This document shows, in pieces, positions 23,688-34,039 of a DNA stretch of 64,000 nucleotides; position 1 is the stretch's first letter; each line of letters starts with the position of its first letter. The stretch is from NCBI GenBank assembly GCA_022453515.1, contig JAJNNY010000075.1:98538-162537 (forward strand), in the 5' to 3' direction. Both the position numbers and the translations under genes were made by a program. The notes under the pieces were generated by a model. That model worked only from the letters and a program-made list of their open reading frames with translations. It was not told the origin of the DNA and made no database searches. This DNA is from Astrocystis sublimbata. Its lineage: Eukaryota; Ascomycota; Sordariomycetes; Xylariales; Xylariaceae.

Positions 23688-24676
23688 GGCAAGGGACGCT
23701 TAGTGGATGTAATGAGAGGACAGTTGGTCAAGGAACAAAAACTCAATAACGGTGACAAAATTCAAAAAGAGCATGTTCAGAAGATACTTATATGGTATAT
23801 ATGATTTGACGAACAACCAAGAATCTGCGAGCGGCTTCAATGACGAGCCATCCTCCACACGTTAGTTTAAGGCTATACTTTGCTCAGAGAGGCCCGGGTA
23901 GGTAGGTAGGGAGGCAGATAGGTCGTCGACTAGTGAAATCATAACAGCAGAAAGCGACTAAGGGCAGTGGAGAGGAAAATTCCCACTGAAGAGGCAAAGT
24001 CACTTTGCCATGACCGATATCGTATACGACCCTGGTTGCACGACCCAGCAAAAGAGCAGGCATTGCCCAATCAGGCTTGTCTTGCTAACGCCCGCTTCTG
24101 CCGACCTGCATTTGCGGAGTAGCCTGCTTTCTTTCAGAGGCATCTCGGCGACAGACCCCCAACCTACATGGACAAAGAATGAATGCAGTGTCGAATGTAA
24201 CAACGCAGTCTTGGTGGCGGCTTGTGGAACAGCGGAAAGTGACTATATGCTGTGCGACGAAACACCCGTAACTTGTCGGATTTGGTGTGGTAGGACATAG
24301 TGTACGACTTATTGCGTGCTCTGTTGGAGAGAGTACTACCTACTAGGGGCTAGGGAGTGCCTAGGCATGTTAGGTCACGTCTTATGCGCTGTAAGGTGCC
24401 GAAAGTGCTTTTCTCAGTGTGACTAGGTACCCTACACGTTACCTAGTAGGTAAGGTAGCAGCTCCATCATGGTATCGCATACATGTAGCTTGACAACTTT
24501 GGGCAAACGATATTTATATCTGGTCCCTCATATGTATGTATGTACTCATTTTGATACTAATGCGTATCAAGTCTGCCAGCTTCTCGTAGTTGTTATTAAG
24601 GCAGCCGGAACTTAGGGCTTCCCGTGATACCTAGTGTGACCAATACTCGTCTATTATAACATCAGCTTGGCAGCAC
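23688..24676. other. ABC transporter promoter region
   Basis: About 1 kb between the ABC transporter start and the annexin stop, both on the minus strand. TAGGTA and CCTAGG motifs are frequent (23898-23912, 24420-24456). No gene is supported; a 96-codon frame at 24010-24300 has no recognisable features. Confidence 0.5.
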
Positions 24677-26122
24677 TCATTTGCCAACACAGGCGACCAT
24701 CAGTCTTCCATAGTCCCCACTGGTTTCGCCACTGATACGACTGGCAAGACTCGTTCTGTATCGCTGTTGATAGGCGCCATTGATATTGGCTAATGCCTGA
24801 CGGTCCCAATGGTAGCGAACAACTCGTGCAACGAGCAGTTGATCTTTTGTTCCCAGTCCAGCCATGGCATCCTCGAGCAGTGTCGCTGCGTGCATAAATT
24901 TGTCCACTGCATTGAGCAATTGGAACAACAATGCGTCCTTCATGTGGCCGCTGAACTCCTACATCAGACACACATGTTAGCACACGATCAGAGCTACCCA
25001 GGGTGCATTTCCGGCGAAGATACAACTTACCTTCTTGATGACATTCTCAAACTTCCGTCTGAATTTTTGCTCGTAGGCCTGGTTTATGGCGCGTATCTGG
25101 TTGTCGTTCCGGGTCGACAGAATTGAACAGACAAGCATCTCGTCCGTGCCCATTTTACCCTCGGTTGCTCGATATAAATCCATCACGTCTTGATCGACGG
25201 CTTGTGGGTTTACGGGCGCACTGTCTTCGGCCCGGCAAGCCCCTAGCACAATCATGAAGTGCCGTTCTGTCTTCATGCTTAAATCTCCCTTGACAACACT
25301 TTCGAGTGGACGATTGTAGGTACGCTGGTACATGTGCTTGATCGCGTTTATATCAGCATTGCTCCGCCCAAGCAAAACATCATTCAGAACCGTCTCTTTT
25401 GTGCCAGGACCATCCATTGCCGTGTGCAAGAGGGTGACGTCGTGGAGGAGTGGGCCCTGCACGATCGAGACCAGTCCGAGTTCGAAGTACCGACTCGTCT
25501 CTGATTTGATGTCTTTCTCAAGATTGCGGTTGTGCATCCGCGAGTAAGCAGCTTTGATCGCCTCGATATGTAAGGGGTCTTTGTTCGCCAGAGTTTGAAT
25601 GAGAGCCTTTTCGTTTGTACCCATGCCCTTCATAGCCGCTCTCAAAGCTTGAGCATCTGGATTCGCATCCCATTGTATTATCTGTGGCGCACCGTAGCCA
25701 GGACTAGGTTGGGTCGGCGGACCACCGCCTCCTCCGGGAGGGGGTGCGTATTGTGTGCCATACTGCTGAGGCGGGGGAGCACCGTACTGGCCTTGGGGAG
25801 CGCCGTACTGGCCCTGAGGAGGACCCGGAGGACCTGGCGGGGGAGCACCGTAGCCCGAGGGAGGTGGCGCTGGCTGCCCGTACGACTGATAGCCACCTGG
25901 ACGAGGAGGATACGATGGATTGCTGTTCTGGGGAGGATAGGGCGCACTTCCTGGGAGCTCTGCGGGACCACCGCCGTAGCCGCCGTAGGGACTGCTATTC
26001 TGAGGCGGATATCCTCCAGCTTGAGGTGGGGGATATTGGCCGTGGGCTGGGGGGTACCCACCACCCTGGGCTGGTGGGTATTGGCCCTGATATTGGCCCT
26101 GTGGAGGGTATTGATTGTACAT
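24677..26122 (-). CDS. Annexin with Pro/Gly/Tyr/Gln-rich N-terminal domain
   Basis: A 457-residue calcium-dependent phospholipid-binding protein. Exons are 25031-26122 and 24677-24958; the 72-bp intron (GTAAGT to TAG) falls near the start of the fourth repeat, and the joined frame is open. Residues 1-150 are a low-complexity head of YPPQ, QYPP and GGY blocks. Four annexin repeats follow, each with its calcium loop visible: KGMGTNE, DGPGTKE, GKMGTDE and AGLGTKD. The glutamate that usually completes the type II site can be seen downstream in repeat 1 (ETSRYFE) and repeat 4 (ISGETSGDY). Long Tyr/Pro-rich heads are known from ALG-2-binding annexins and fungal annexins. Membrane trafficking or repair at hyphal tips is a reasonable inference. 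Confidence 0.93.
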
Positions 26123-27538
26123 CTAGATGCTTCAGGAATGCTACCTTGTCGCCGAGGGACTTGACGTTTGTTGCTGATGATAATTGATAAGCCCGAGGGG
26201 TTGGTAGCTGGATCGATCTACAATTGATATGGGGTACGGTAGATGTAGTTTGAGTCGTCTGTGTCGTCTGTGTAGTTAGTCTATGTGGCAGGAGTGGCAG
26301 GAATGACAATGAAGTCAAAATAATATTGATGAAGGAAAGAGGCTTCTAGGAATTCCGACCGTGGCTTCAGGAAAGGTGTGCCTAATTATTATAGCACGCA
26401 ATGTTGAGGGCTTAGAAGGACCTCGCCTCTCACCACCATCCCGTATTCCCTGTAGGGCGACGCTATCTGCTGCGTCATGGCCCTTTCAAAGAGCTTCGCG
26501 AACTCCAATGACCCCACTTTGTTCGAAGGTGGGGACATGCACAGCCATACCCTAATATCGCGGGGCTTCTTGGCACGCCATTGCCTCGAATTTGGACTAG
26601 TCTCAACATGTGAAGAGCGATTGTTGCCACAATTTGGATCGCTAAGCCACAACACAGGTCGTATTCTGGAGCCAACCAACAGCTTGACAGCTGAATACCA
26701 CATACACACAGCTCGACAGCTTGAGTGTTCCACAGATAGAAGGATATAGAAATTCCCTGACCGTGATCAGAATATAACAGAGACTTAAAGTTCGACCTCC
26801 CCAAGGGCATATTTCTGAAAGTGTTGGTAGACTTGCGATAATACCTGGAGAAATTGAATCCAATCCTTCAATATTGTTGGGATCTCTCTCAGTATACCTA
26901 CCTAGGTACTGAAGCATCACATTGTCGGAAGTGGCTGAACGAAAGGATAAACACTTCGCCTCTGAAACTTATAGACATTCAATACCTAGGTATGGATAGA
27001 GAGGTATGTCTATTTCGAGATTCCCCAGCCAAAGGTAAGTATTCCAACCATGAGCTGAAATTTCTTCATGAAGCATTTCGAGCTGCGGTTAGCAAGGTGT
27101 AATTGGTATTTCATGGTGGAGACAACGCTAATGCAGCCTGTCTGCAGGAACGACTTGCGCATCTGAGGATCTGGCACTAGTCTCAATGTAGCAGCAATTA
27201 AAGTCAACTGAGGTGGCTGGGACGCGAGATTGGCCAATCAACGCGTAATGTCTCGCTTAGAGGACCCACCTGTCTGCCAGCCCCTCCATATTCACTCCCT
27301 TCGTTCAGTTCGGGATCAAACATATTCATATTCACAAGCCACCAACCCTCCCATTATTGGGCTGGGCTGTCTTCGAATATAATCATGTAGTCGTACAAGT
27401 AGGTCCGATTCTCTTCTTTTTCTTCGCATTACTGTAGATCGCCTTTTGAACTTCAACATCTGCATCCCGCCAATCTACGTCATCCCGTAGCTGGAAATCA
27501 AGACCATCTTGCCTCCATCTCAGCGTCACAGAATCAAG
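26123..27538. other. Divergent promoter region, annexin and Ser/Thr-rich gene
   Basis: About 1.4 kb with no supportable gene. A pyrimidine-rich tract (about 27405-27440) precedes the Ser/Thr-rich gene, as is common for fungal core promoters. TACCTAGGTA motifs occur at 26897-26912 and 26981-26993. Confidence 0.5.
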
Positions 27539-28547
27539 ATGCATTTCAGACATTTGCCCATCTCGATACTCGTTGGAGTGGCTTCCTTGGGTGGCCCATC
27601 ATCGGCTTTGCCCTTGCTCTGGAGGAGATCTCCCGTTGCCGAAGCCAGCCCTGCGCGCCCGACCTGGTCTGTCATTCCCATTGATGGAAGCGGCGGGCAA
27701 GGAGGCGATGCAGACGATACCGAGACGGTCACCGTGACGTCGGCACCCTCGACCGTTGTTGAGACTTTACCGCCCAACACAGAAACAGTGACTGTGTCCG
27801 GCAAGCCAACAACACGTACGATATCAGTCATCGACATTCAGCCTACTACGGAGGTTGTGACGACCACTTTGACTCCGACGCCAACTCATACAGCGACTGC
27901 GACCTCGTCAAGCCATACGTCCTCAAGCTCATCGACTCATGCTTCGTCTCACTCGTCTCATTCGTCATCGCATTCGTCGTCCCATTCTTCGACTTCTGCT
28001 TCGACCCACTCTTCATCCCACTCTTCGTCTCACTCCTCGTCTCGCACATCTCACACATCTCACACATCTCACACCACGGCTTCGCCATCTAGCGCTTCGA
28101 CAACACCAACAGCCACTATCTCGACAACATCCACACCGATCAGTTCGAAAGCGTCTACGTCTGCTATTTCGACAGCCTCAACAACTGCTGTGTCGACTTC
28201 GACGCCCACTCCCTCCACAAGCAGCACAGCCTCGATGACCACTGCCTCGCCTTCTTTGACAACTTCAAGTGTACCTCAAACTACCTTGACTGAATCGGTG
28301 ACCGTACCGGCATCTCTTACAACATCAGCTCCGACCTCCGTTTTGGTCAGTAGCAAAACGTATGACGACGGCTATTGGCACACCGTAGGTGATATCTCAA
28401 TCAATTACCATTTTCTAGCATTCTCTTCAACTCAGCTCTCCATACCTCCCGCTCAGTTGTTACAGTGATTCCAAAGACTGACTTGTAATCTAGACCTATC
28501 CTGCCTGGAATGGCACTGCTGTCCGCCGGTTTTTGAGACGCTCGTAA
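27539..28547 (+). CDS. Secreted Ser/Thr/His-rich protein
   Basis: A 299-residue secreted or wall-associated protein. Exons are 27539-28384 and 28494-28547; the 109-bp intron (GTAGGT to TAG) is needed to avoid reading into intron sequence and gives a compact end (YWHTTYPAWNGTAVRRF). The N-terminus is a signal peptide (MHFRHLPISILVGVASLG, cleavage likely after SSA). The middle is about half Ser and Thr, with TVTV blocks and a run of HSS, HTS and THSS repeats at about residues 130-190. It is probably heavily O-glycosylated, so a wall glycoprotein or mucin-like coat is likely. There is no GPI signal, and the C-terminus is basic. The short final exon is well supported by phase and by the sharp end of the Ser/Thr-rich domain. 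Confidence 0.75.
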
Positions 28548-29133
28548 GAAGAGCAATTCGAAGCAAATCTTGTTTCGAGTTGGGCGGAGAATGTGTCATA
28601 AAGGTGTCACAAATCTCCTCCGTAATTTCTTTGACAGGTTCTATGGCTGTTGCTTTCTATAGCATTTCGCCTATTGATGCACCTGGTTCAGTTCGCTGTA
28701 ATGCTGATATGAAAATGCATGATTACATGTTGCAAGGACAACATGCGCGTACCAAGTGCTGGAAACGCATCGGGAGGAGTTATGGGAGAATGGGTTTCAC
28801 GATAGAGAGCGTAGGTCAATGAATTTTAATGCAAACAAAATACACCCGTTTCACATCGAAAATCTTATATTCGAGTATGTGTTATTGATTATTGTTGAAT
28901 TTTTTGGGCGCATTCAGTCCCTCCAGCTATTGCAGCTTTTGAATTTTCTATTTCTGACAAATGAGACGGGGGTGCACGATGTGTGCGTGTGGGTGTTTGT
29001 TTGTATGTGTTTGTACTGGAGCACGAAGGCTGATACAATATAGACAGTGAATTTTTCTCGCAACGTTGTACAACTTGCTTGTACATCATCGCGAAGGTCG
29101 TGTTGCCGGACTCTGAGTGGAGCACGGGCTCGC
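28548..29133. other. Convergent 3' region of two secreted-protein genes
   Basis: About 590 bp, AT- and GT-rich (about 28860-29040). It presumably holds both 3' untranslated regions. No gene is seen. Confidence 0.55.
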
Positions 29134-29862
29134 TTAGAGATTCGAGGCAGCCGTGACCCGCGAATCCGACATCACACCCACATCTTTGACGATGATACTG
29201 CTTCCCGACTCGCCCGTTACGCGAACCGTGACAGTATCCGTCCCAAACCCGCTCGATTGCTCGAAGAAATTGTAGTCCTGCCGCGTCGTCGATTTCCACG
29301 TCGAGCCGCCGTCCGTGCTGACCTCGAGCTTGGCGATGGGCTCGTTGGCGTTCACCACCTGCATCGAGAAGTAGTAGGCCGAGGTGCCGGACTTGTTGTG
29401 CAGAACCAGCGGGGTCGTGATCGGGCAGTCGATAATCTGGTAAGAGGTGGCCAAGGGGTCGCTGGACGAGGGCGAAAGCACCTCGAAGGCGTCCTCAAAG
29501 AGATCGAGGTGGCCTGCGTCACACTCAGGGCACTTGTCGACGACCTGGCGGGCATGTATTGTCAGCACTCAAACTGCGGTACCTTGTGTCAGGGTAAAGA
29601 GATTAGGAATGTGACTGACCATGGCGATGATGGACTTCCCGTTCGCGGTCACCTCAAGGCAGGCACCGCAGTGCGTAGCCGAGTGCCAGTACGAGCCCGA
29701 AAATGCCGTTCCGTAAATCCCGGCTGGCAGCTTATAGTTGGTGAATGAACAGGTGCCACCGCTGAGGTTGCCTCCGTAGAACGTCGACGTTCCTGTCACG
29801 GAAGTCGACGCCGCTACGATTGGCACAGCCAACGCGGCCAGAATCGCACCGCCAACCCTCAT
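29134..29862 (-). CDS. Expansin-like secreted protein
   Basis: A 217-residue secreted protein related to expansins and swollenins, which loosen plant or fungal wall polysaccharides without hydrolysis. Exons are 29620-29862 and 29134-29544, with a 75-bp intron (GTCAGT to CAG). Residues 1-18 form a signal peptide. The double-psi beta-barrel domain (about residues 22-115) contains TSTFYGGN, the HCGACLEV strand and DKCPECDAGHLDLFEDAF; the Asp and paired Cys residues expected of this fold are present. The C-terminal part (about residues 120-217) resembles the carbohydrate-binding domain of expansins (KLEVSTDGGSTWKST and a beta-rich end). The intron splits the barrel just before the DKCPEC segment. 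Plant association or cell-wall remodelling are both plausible. Confidence 0.88.
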
Positions 29863-30895
29863 TGTTACGTGAGAGCAAAAACGGCCGAAGTTTGATGCTA
29901 AACCTCTAGAAACTTTACAAAAGGCACACGACGACATGTCACCTACCTTTTATATGGTGATGTGGGCACCCTCAAAAGGGGCGACCCGCCGCTTGTCTAC
30001 ATACTTCTTAGTTCGAGATGAGTTCGTATCAAGTAAATGGGTCATTATGCATGGGTTTCCCAGATCACATTGCGGTCTTTATAGCGGGAATCTCGGGGTA
30101 TGCGCGAAATGAAAGAAAAGCCTTGACCATATTGCTGGGCTGTTGCCATTCATTTCAAACGTCATCTCCGCTTACAGGGATTGGATGTAGACTAGTTGAA
30201 GGTGCGGCGATCCAAATGGGACAAGCCGAATTCATATTTAGATAATTACAACAAGGGTGGCCTGCTAGCACATCCGTGGGGTACATATCAAACGGCATAA
30301 GTGACCAGCTAAGTACTGTGTAAGTCATTTCCGGATATCCAGAGACCCATGACCTCTCTCGATATTGCATCGTGGTATCAAATATCCATCTGACGCTTGG
30401 TGTTGACACGTGTTAAAGAGAGACTCTCACAACATGGAAAGTTCGTGATACATCTTAGGAATGGATGTAACAAAGACCAGATGGATGAGCCTCATAGAGC
30501 CGGAGTTCATTCCTGGACTCTCCTACCTTGACCATGATGTCGGGTGGAGCGCTTCTGCGTCTTATTCCAACACGCATTGCTGTTTTTTACTCCGTATTTC
30601 GCCAAGGTATCGGAATAGTAGTCTCAATATAGCCATGCACACTCCTTCCTTGAATTGAAGATGAGCTGTGATTGAGTTTCCCGTGATGTATGATAGAACG
30701 AAGCACTCGGCCAGCACAAGCATAAGAGGAGACGCAAGGAAGATCTGTGATTATAAACACAACCAATGCCTATGTCTGGCTCTACTGTAAAATAATCTTG
30801 AGCTGGGTTGCGCATGTAATTGCCGGCCATGCCGCTAAATGCGAAGTCTATAGCGAAATCCGATGAAGGAGGAATCATAAAAGAAAAAAAGAATT

Positions 30896-30998
30896 TGGCC
30901 GTCGAAGGAATCGAACCCCCGGCATGCTGCAGATAAGGATGCCTCTCGCTGGATAACAATATTGCGTCGCTTATACCGCTAGGCCAACCAGTCCGGCC
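30896..30998 (-). ncRNA. tRNA-like Pol III element, copy 1
   Basis: A 103-nt element read on the minus strand. It has a perfect B box (GGTTCGATTCC, 30907-30917), an A box (TGGCCTAGCGG, 30976-30986), a TATA-like stretch about 35-45 bp upstream (31033-31041) and a run of seven T residues 5 nt after its 3' end (30884-30890). The T arm folds as a 5-bp stem with a 7-nt loop. The ends pair for 5 bp (GGCCG with CGGCC), then mismatch, and about 4 extra nucleotides separate the acceptor strand from the D arm, so a normal cloverleaf and anticodon cannot be assigned. It could be a tRNA pseudogene, an intron-bearing tRNA I cannot resolve, or a SINE head. Confidence 0.55.
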
Positions 30999-31235
30999 TT
31001 TGATTGTGTTCTTGGGAGCCTGTAGGGTAATTTGGTATATAAAGCTGGTGTATTTAGGTTCATGTATGCAGGCCGCTAGCGTGGCAGCAGCTAAGGGAGA
31101 CTACGTCAGATTGTATGCAAGACGGGAGATAAGAGAGACATAAGGGAATCGAAGAGAAAAAGGATAAACGTATCGTTTCCCTCTCAATCATCAGCTGTGA
31201 AAGGAATAAACTGAGAATGAGGCCAAGAAAGCTTT

Positions 31236-31334
31236 TGGCTGTCGAGGGAATCAGACTCCGGTGTCCAACGACGCTGAGTAGATTTACTTTTCGCTGAGTA
31301 ATGATATTGCTCGCTATGCCAAACCAATCCGGCC
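31236..31334 (-). pseudogene. Degenerate copy 2 of the tRNA-like element
   Basis: This 99-nt stretch aligns with copy 1 from the 5' end (GGCCGGATTGGTTTGGCATA) to the 3' end (CTCGACAGCC). The B box is broken (TCTGATTCC), one acceptor pair is lost and the downstream T run is absent. Similarity extends at least 50 bp into the upstream flank, so the duplicated unit is larger than the tRNA-like part. It is probably a dead relative of copy 1. Confidence 0.5.
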
Positions 31335-33234
31335 GTTGGTGGCATCTTTAGGGGTCTATAGAGTATGGTGGTATAAGTGTATCTGAACCTTCCAGGGAAT
31401 CTAAGGTTTGTGGGTGGGTGGGCCGGCAGGCAGCTTTGGCCTGGACAAAACCCCTGATTGAGCCACATAGCTTGGGTTGGATTTGGTTTTCTGAGATCGG
31501 AAGCGGAAGGATGTGCAAGCACAGAGAATCATGCCGAGAAACGGGAGAGGGTTGACGAAATGCATATGTATTGAGGTAGCTGGAGGTATCACGGGCCGAC
31601 TGAGTCCTTGAAGAGTGGAAACCCGAAATTCGACTATTGGGCACTGGCCATGAAGTGTTCGAGCTGCGCGGGTTGATGTAGAGAGGTTGATATTTTCGAC
31701 GCTCTTTGGCTGTCATTGACTACCTCCCTTAAAGCTCTCATTCTCCTGGGCGCGACAATGTTGAAAAGTCATGCTGGGACACGGCATGACCTGCCCAAGG
31801 TCAATGTACCTATTGCATGTGTTTGTCATGGATTCTACAGAATTCCATGTTTTGAGCTTCAAGTGTTGAAAGCAAACCAATAGCCGGCAGCAAGGCGATG
31901 GAAACTCGACGATCGACAGGCAAGCGAGGTGATGGCCTGCTCTGTAAAGTCCGCTGTTTGGTCATGTGCCATGGCAGGACACTTAATGAGACCCGAGTCG
32001 CTTCGTTTCGCTGAGACGAGTCGTTTGGCTTTCTGTATTCGGCCGAAGAACTGGGATTGGGGAAAACCAGCTTACCTATACAAACGTACCGACCTCCTTC
32101 GATCCGAGCACATAGACTTGCTTCATGTGATTGAACAATCATCGGAAGCCAACAAAAGTCGAGGGTATTTGGGCTGGTATGAAGAAATTCCGTTGTAATC
32201 CGACGGGCAATTCGAACAACATGCGATGGGTGTCGTCCGATGGAGGATGGCAGCCCAGCCAAGGCCCAATGATAAAGCTCGGATTGGTAACCAAGCCAAC
32301 AATCATGGTCTGAGGCGCAGGCTGTTCAACTTCACCCAAGTGTGAATCTCCTGGACGACCCGTATATGGTTCCGGTAGCCCGGCTCGTTGGCATCCCTGA
32401 GAGCATCATTTCGTTACCTCGCGTTTTCCACACGCGGTTCAGTGACGTCGAGATGGGACGAACAGGTGGTGCCAATTGCGAAAACAACTCGGGCACGGAA
32501 AAGGCATTGACGGCAAAACATTAAGCCTGGAGTGCTATACCCCGCGACGAAATGTCTAAATTGGGATTCGCAGAGGCTGAACAGGCAGAAAACGGGAGCT
32601 GGCCAGAGGAGCTGATGGCCCAGAGTGTCAAAAAGCGTCGAAAGTGGTGCCACGGTCAGGTCAGTTCCGTGGCAGGACTTCAGCTGGGCCCAGCAGGATG
32701 GATCACCCGCCCTGTCAAGTGCTGTCAAGCGCTGTCAAATGAGCTGGGGGTGACGCCGCCAGTGGACCCGCCCACTAGAGCGACCTACGGTTCGCAGCGA
32801 CTTTCCTCGGCGCCGTCGGGGGGTGCCGGCCAAACATCACCTCATTCACGGTCGCGAGTATCGTGATCGAGTCGAATTGTTCGCACCACTGAGAAATTGC
32901 TGGAATCATATGCAGAAATCAATGGCCAAGGAAGAGAAAAATAGATACGGCGAGTCAATAAGCAGTAGGAGTTGGAGGTGTATAATAGGGGCGATATAGC
33001 GCCGCCTGTCAGTCGTGATGGCTTCTGTTCTACACACAACAGCATCAAGACAACAAAGCGTATTCGATTACATCCACCAAACAAATCAAAATCTTCAAAG
33101 ACTTTATAAGTCATCTATTTCTATAATACCTCTCGGTATCATAAAGTCACACATCTCCTGCTTTTAAAGTAGTACTGCATCAAGTCATCTGCAACAATCT
33201 GCAACCTCAAAAAACCACATCACCAAATCACACA

Positions 33235-33592
33235 ATGCAACCATCGCCACGCATGCACATCGCCGCCGGGGTTCCTCACCCGGCAGCTGCATTGACACAC
33301 AACAGTGCTTTAGTCTCGAAGAAGTACGTAGCCACATTCCCCTCACATTACAATGTGAAAACTAACCCATCATTCCAGAGTCCTGCTACCAACACTCGCC
33401 TGGCTCGGCGCCGCCTGGGCCGTCGGCTTCTACGTCAAGAACCAACTGCACGGACGATCCTCTGACTTCGACGGCATCTTTGCCCAGCAGAACACGCCCG
33501 ATGTCGAGGCCGCACGGAAGCGCCAACTCAAAGTCGAGCAATACGGCGACCCACGCAACAGTTTGTTGAACATTCTGGGTTGGACCAAATAA
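33235..33592 (+). CDS. Small single-pass membrane protein, function unknown
   Basis: A 100-residue protein in two exons, 33235-33323 and 33379-33592, split by a 55-bp intron (GTACGT to CCAG). The joined frame is open and ends with TAA at 33590. Residues about 31-48 form one hydrophobic helix (VLLPTLAWLGAAWAVGFYV), preceded by a short Ala/His/Pro head. The tail is polar and soluble (about 50 residues) and ends in DPRNSLLNILGWTK, which looks conserved rather than random. Size and layout resemble small mitochondrial inner-membrane accessory proteins, but I do not recognise the family and that location is a guess. It converges on galactokinase. Confidence 0.7.
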
Positions 33593-34039
33593 AGCAAAAG
33601 AAAGAAACCAAGAGCTTTCGGCATTCCCATGTCCTTCATTCCGGAGAGGGCAACATCTATCATGACTTTTATTACTTAATTTTCGTTTGTTAAGCATAGC
33701 ATCTCGGGTTGGCGTTTGAACCGGGCTATCAATATCTATACCCCCCCCTTTTGAAACCCCATTATATAATGATTGCATAATTGTAAGGGAAGCAGAGGAG
33801 AAAAAGTATATATGCATACCATCGTACATAGCTTTCTTTGAATACCAAGTCTTATCTATTCAAAAAGCAATAGTGATGATGCGGAGGCTTGACACATGTC
33901 TCGGAGAAACAGGCATAGATAGAAGTGCTTGTCCACGAAAACAAGATCAAACTGTGCATTCGAACTAGACATGTACACTAATCTCTATCATGACCTTTCC
34001 ATACATCCATCTCAACTCATTGTCATTGGATCGGGACCT
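33593..34039. other. Convergent 3' intergenic region
   Basis: About 450 bp between the small membrane protein and galactokinase stops. Only presumed 3' untranslated sequence is seen. Confidence 0.6.

Larger units (their letters stand above)
29863..33234. other. Gene-free region with tRNA-like elements
   Basis: About 3.4 kb between the expansin-like gene and the small membrane protein gene. Apart from the two Pol III-type elements at 30896-30998 and 31236-31334, I find nothing supportable. The frame at 31810-32262 on the minus strand lacks domains and biased composition. Confidence 0.5.

Noticed and set aside
18953..26122. ABC transporter and annexin as part of a secondary-metabolite cluster
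   Set aside because: No synthase, tailoring enzyme or pathway regulator is nearby; the neighbours are housekeeping or structural genes.
31810..32262. 150-codon minus-strand frame in the gene-free 30-33 kb region
   Set aside because: No domain, signal peptide, coding bias or consistent introns could be seen.
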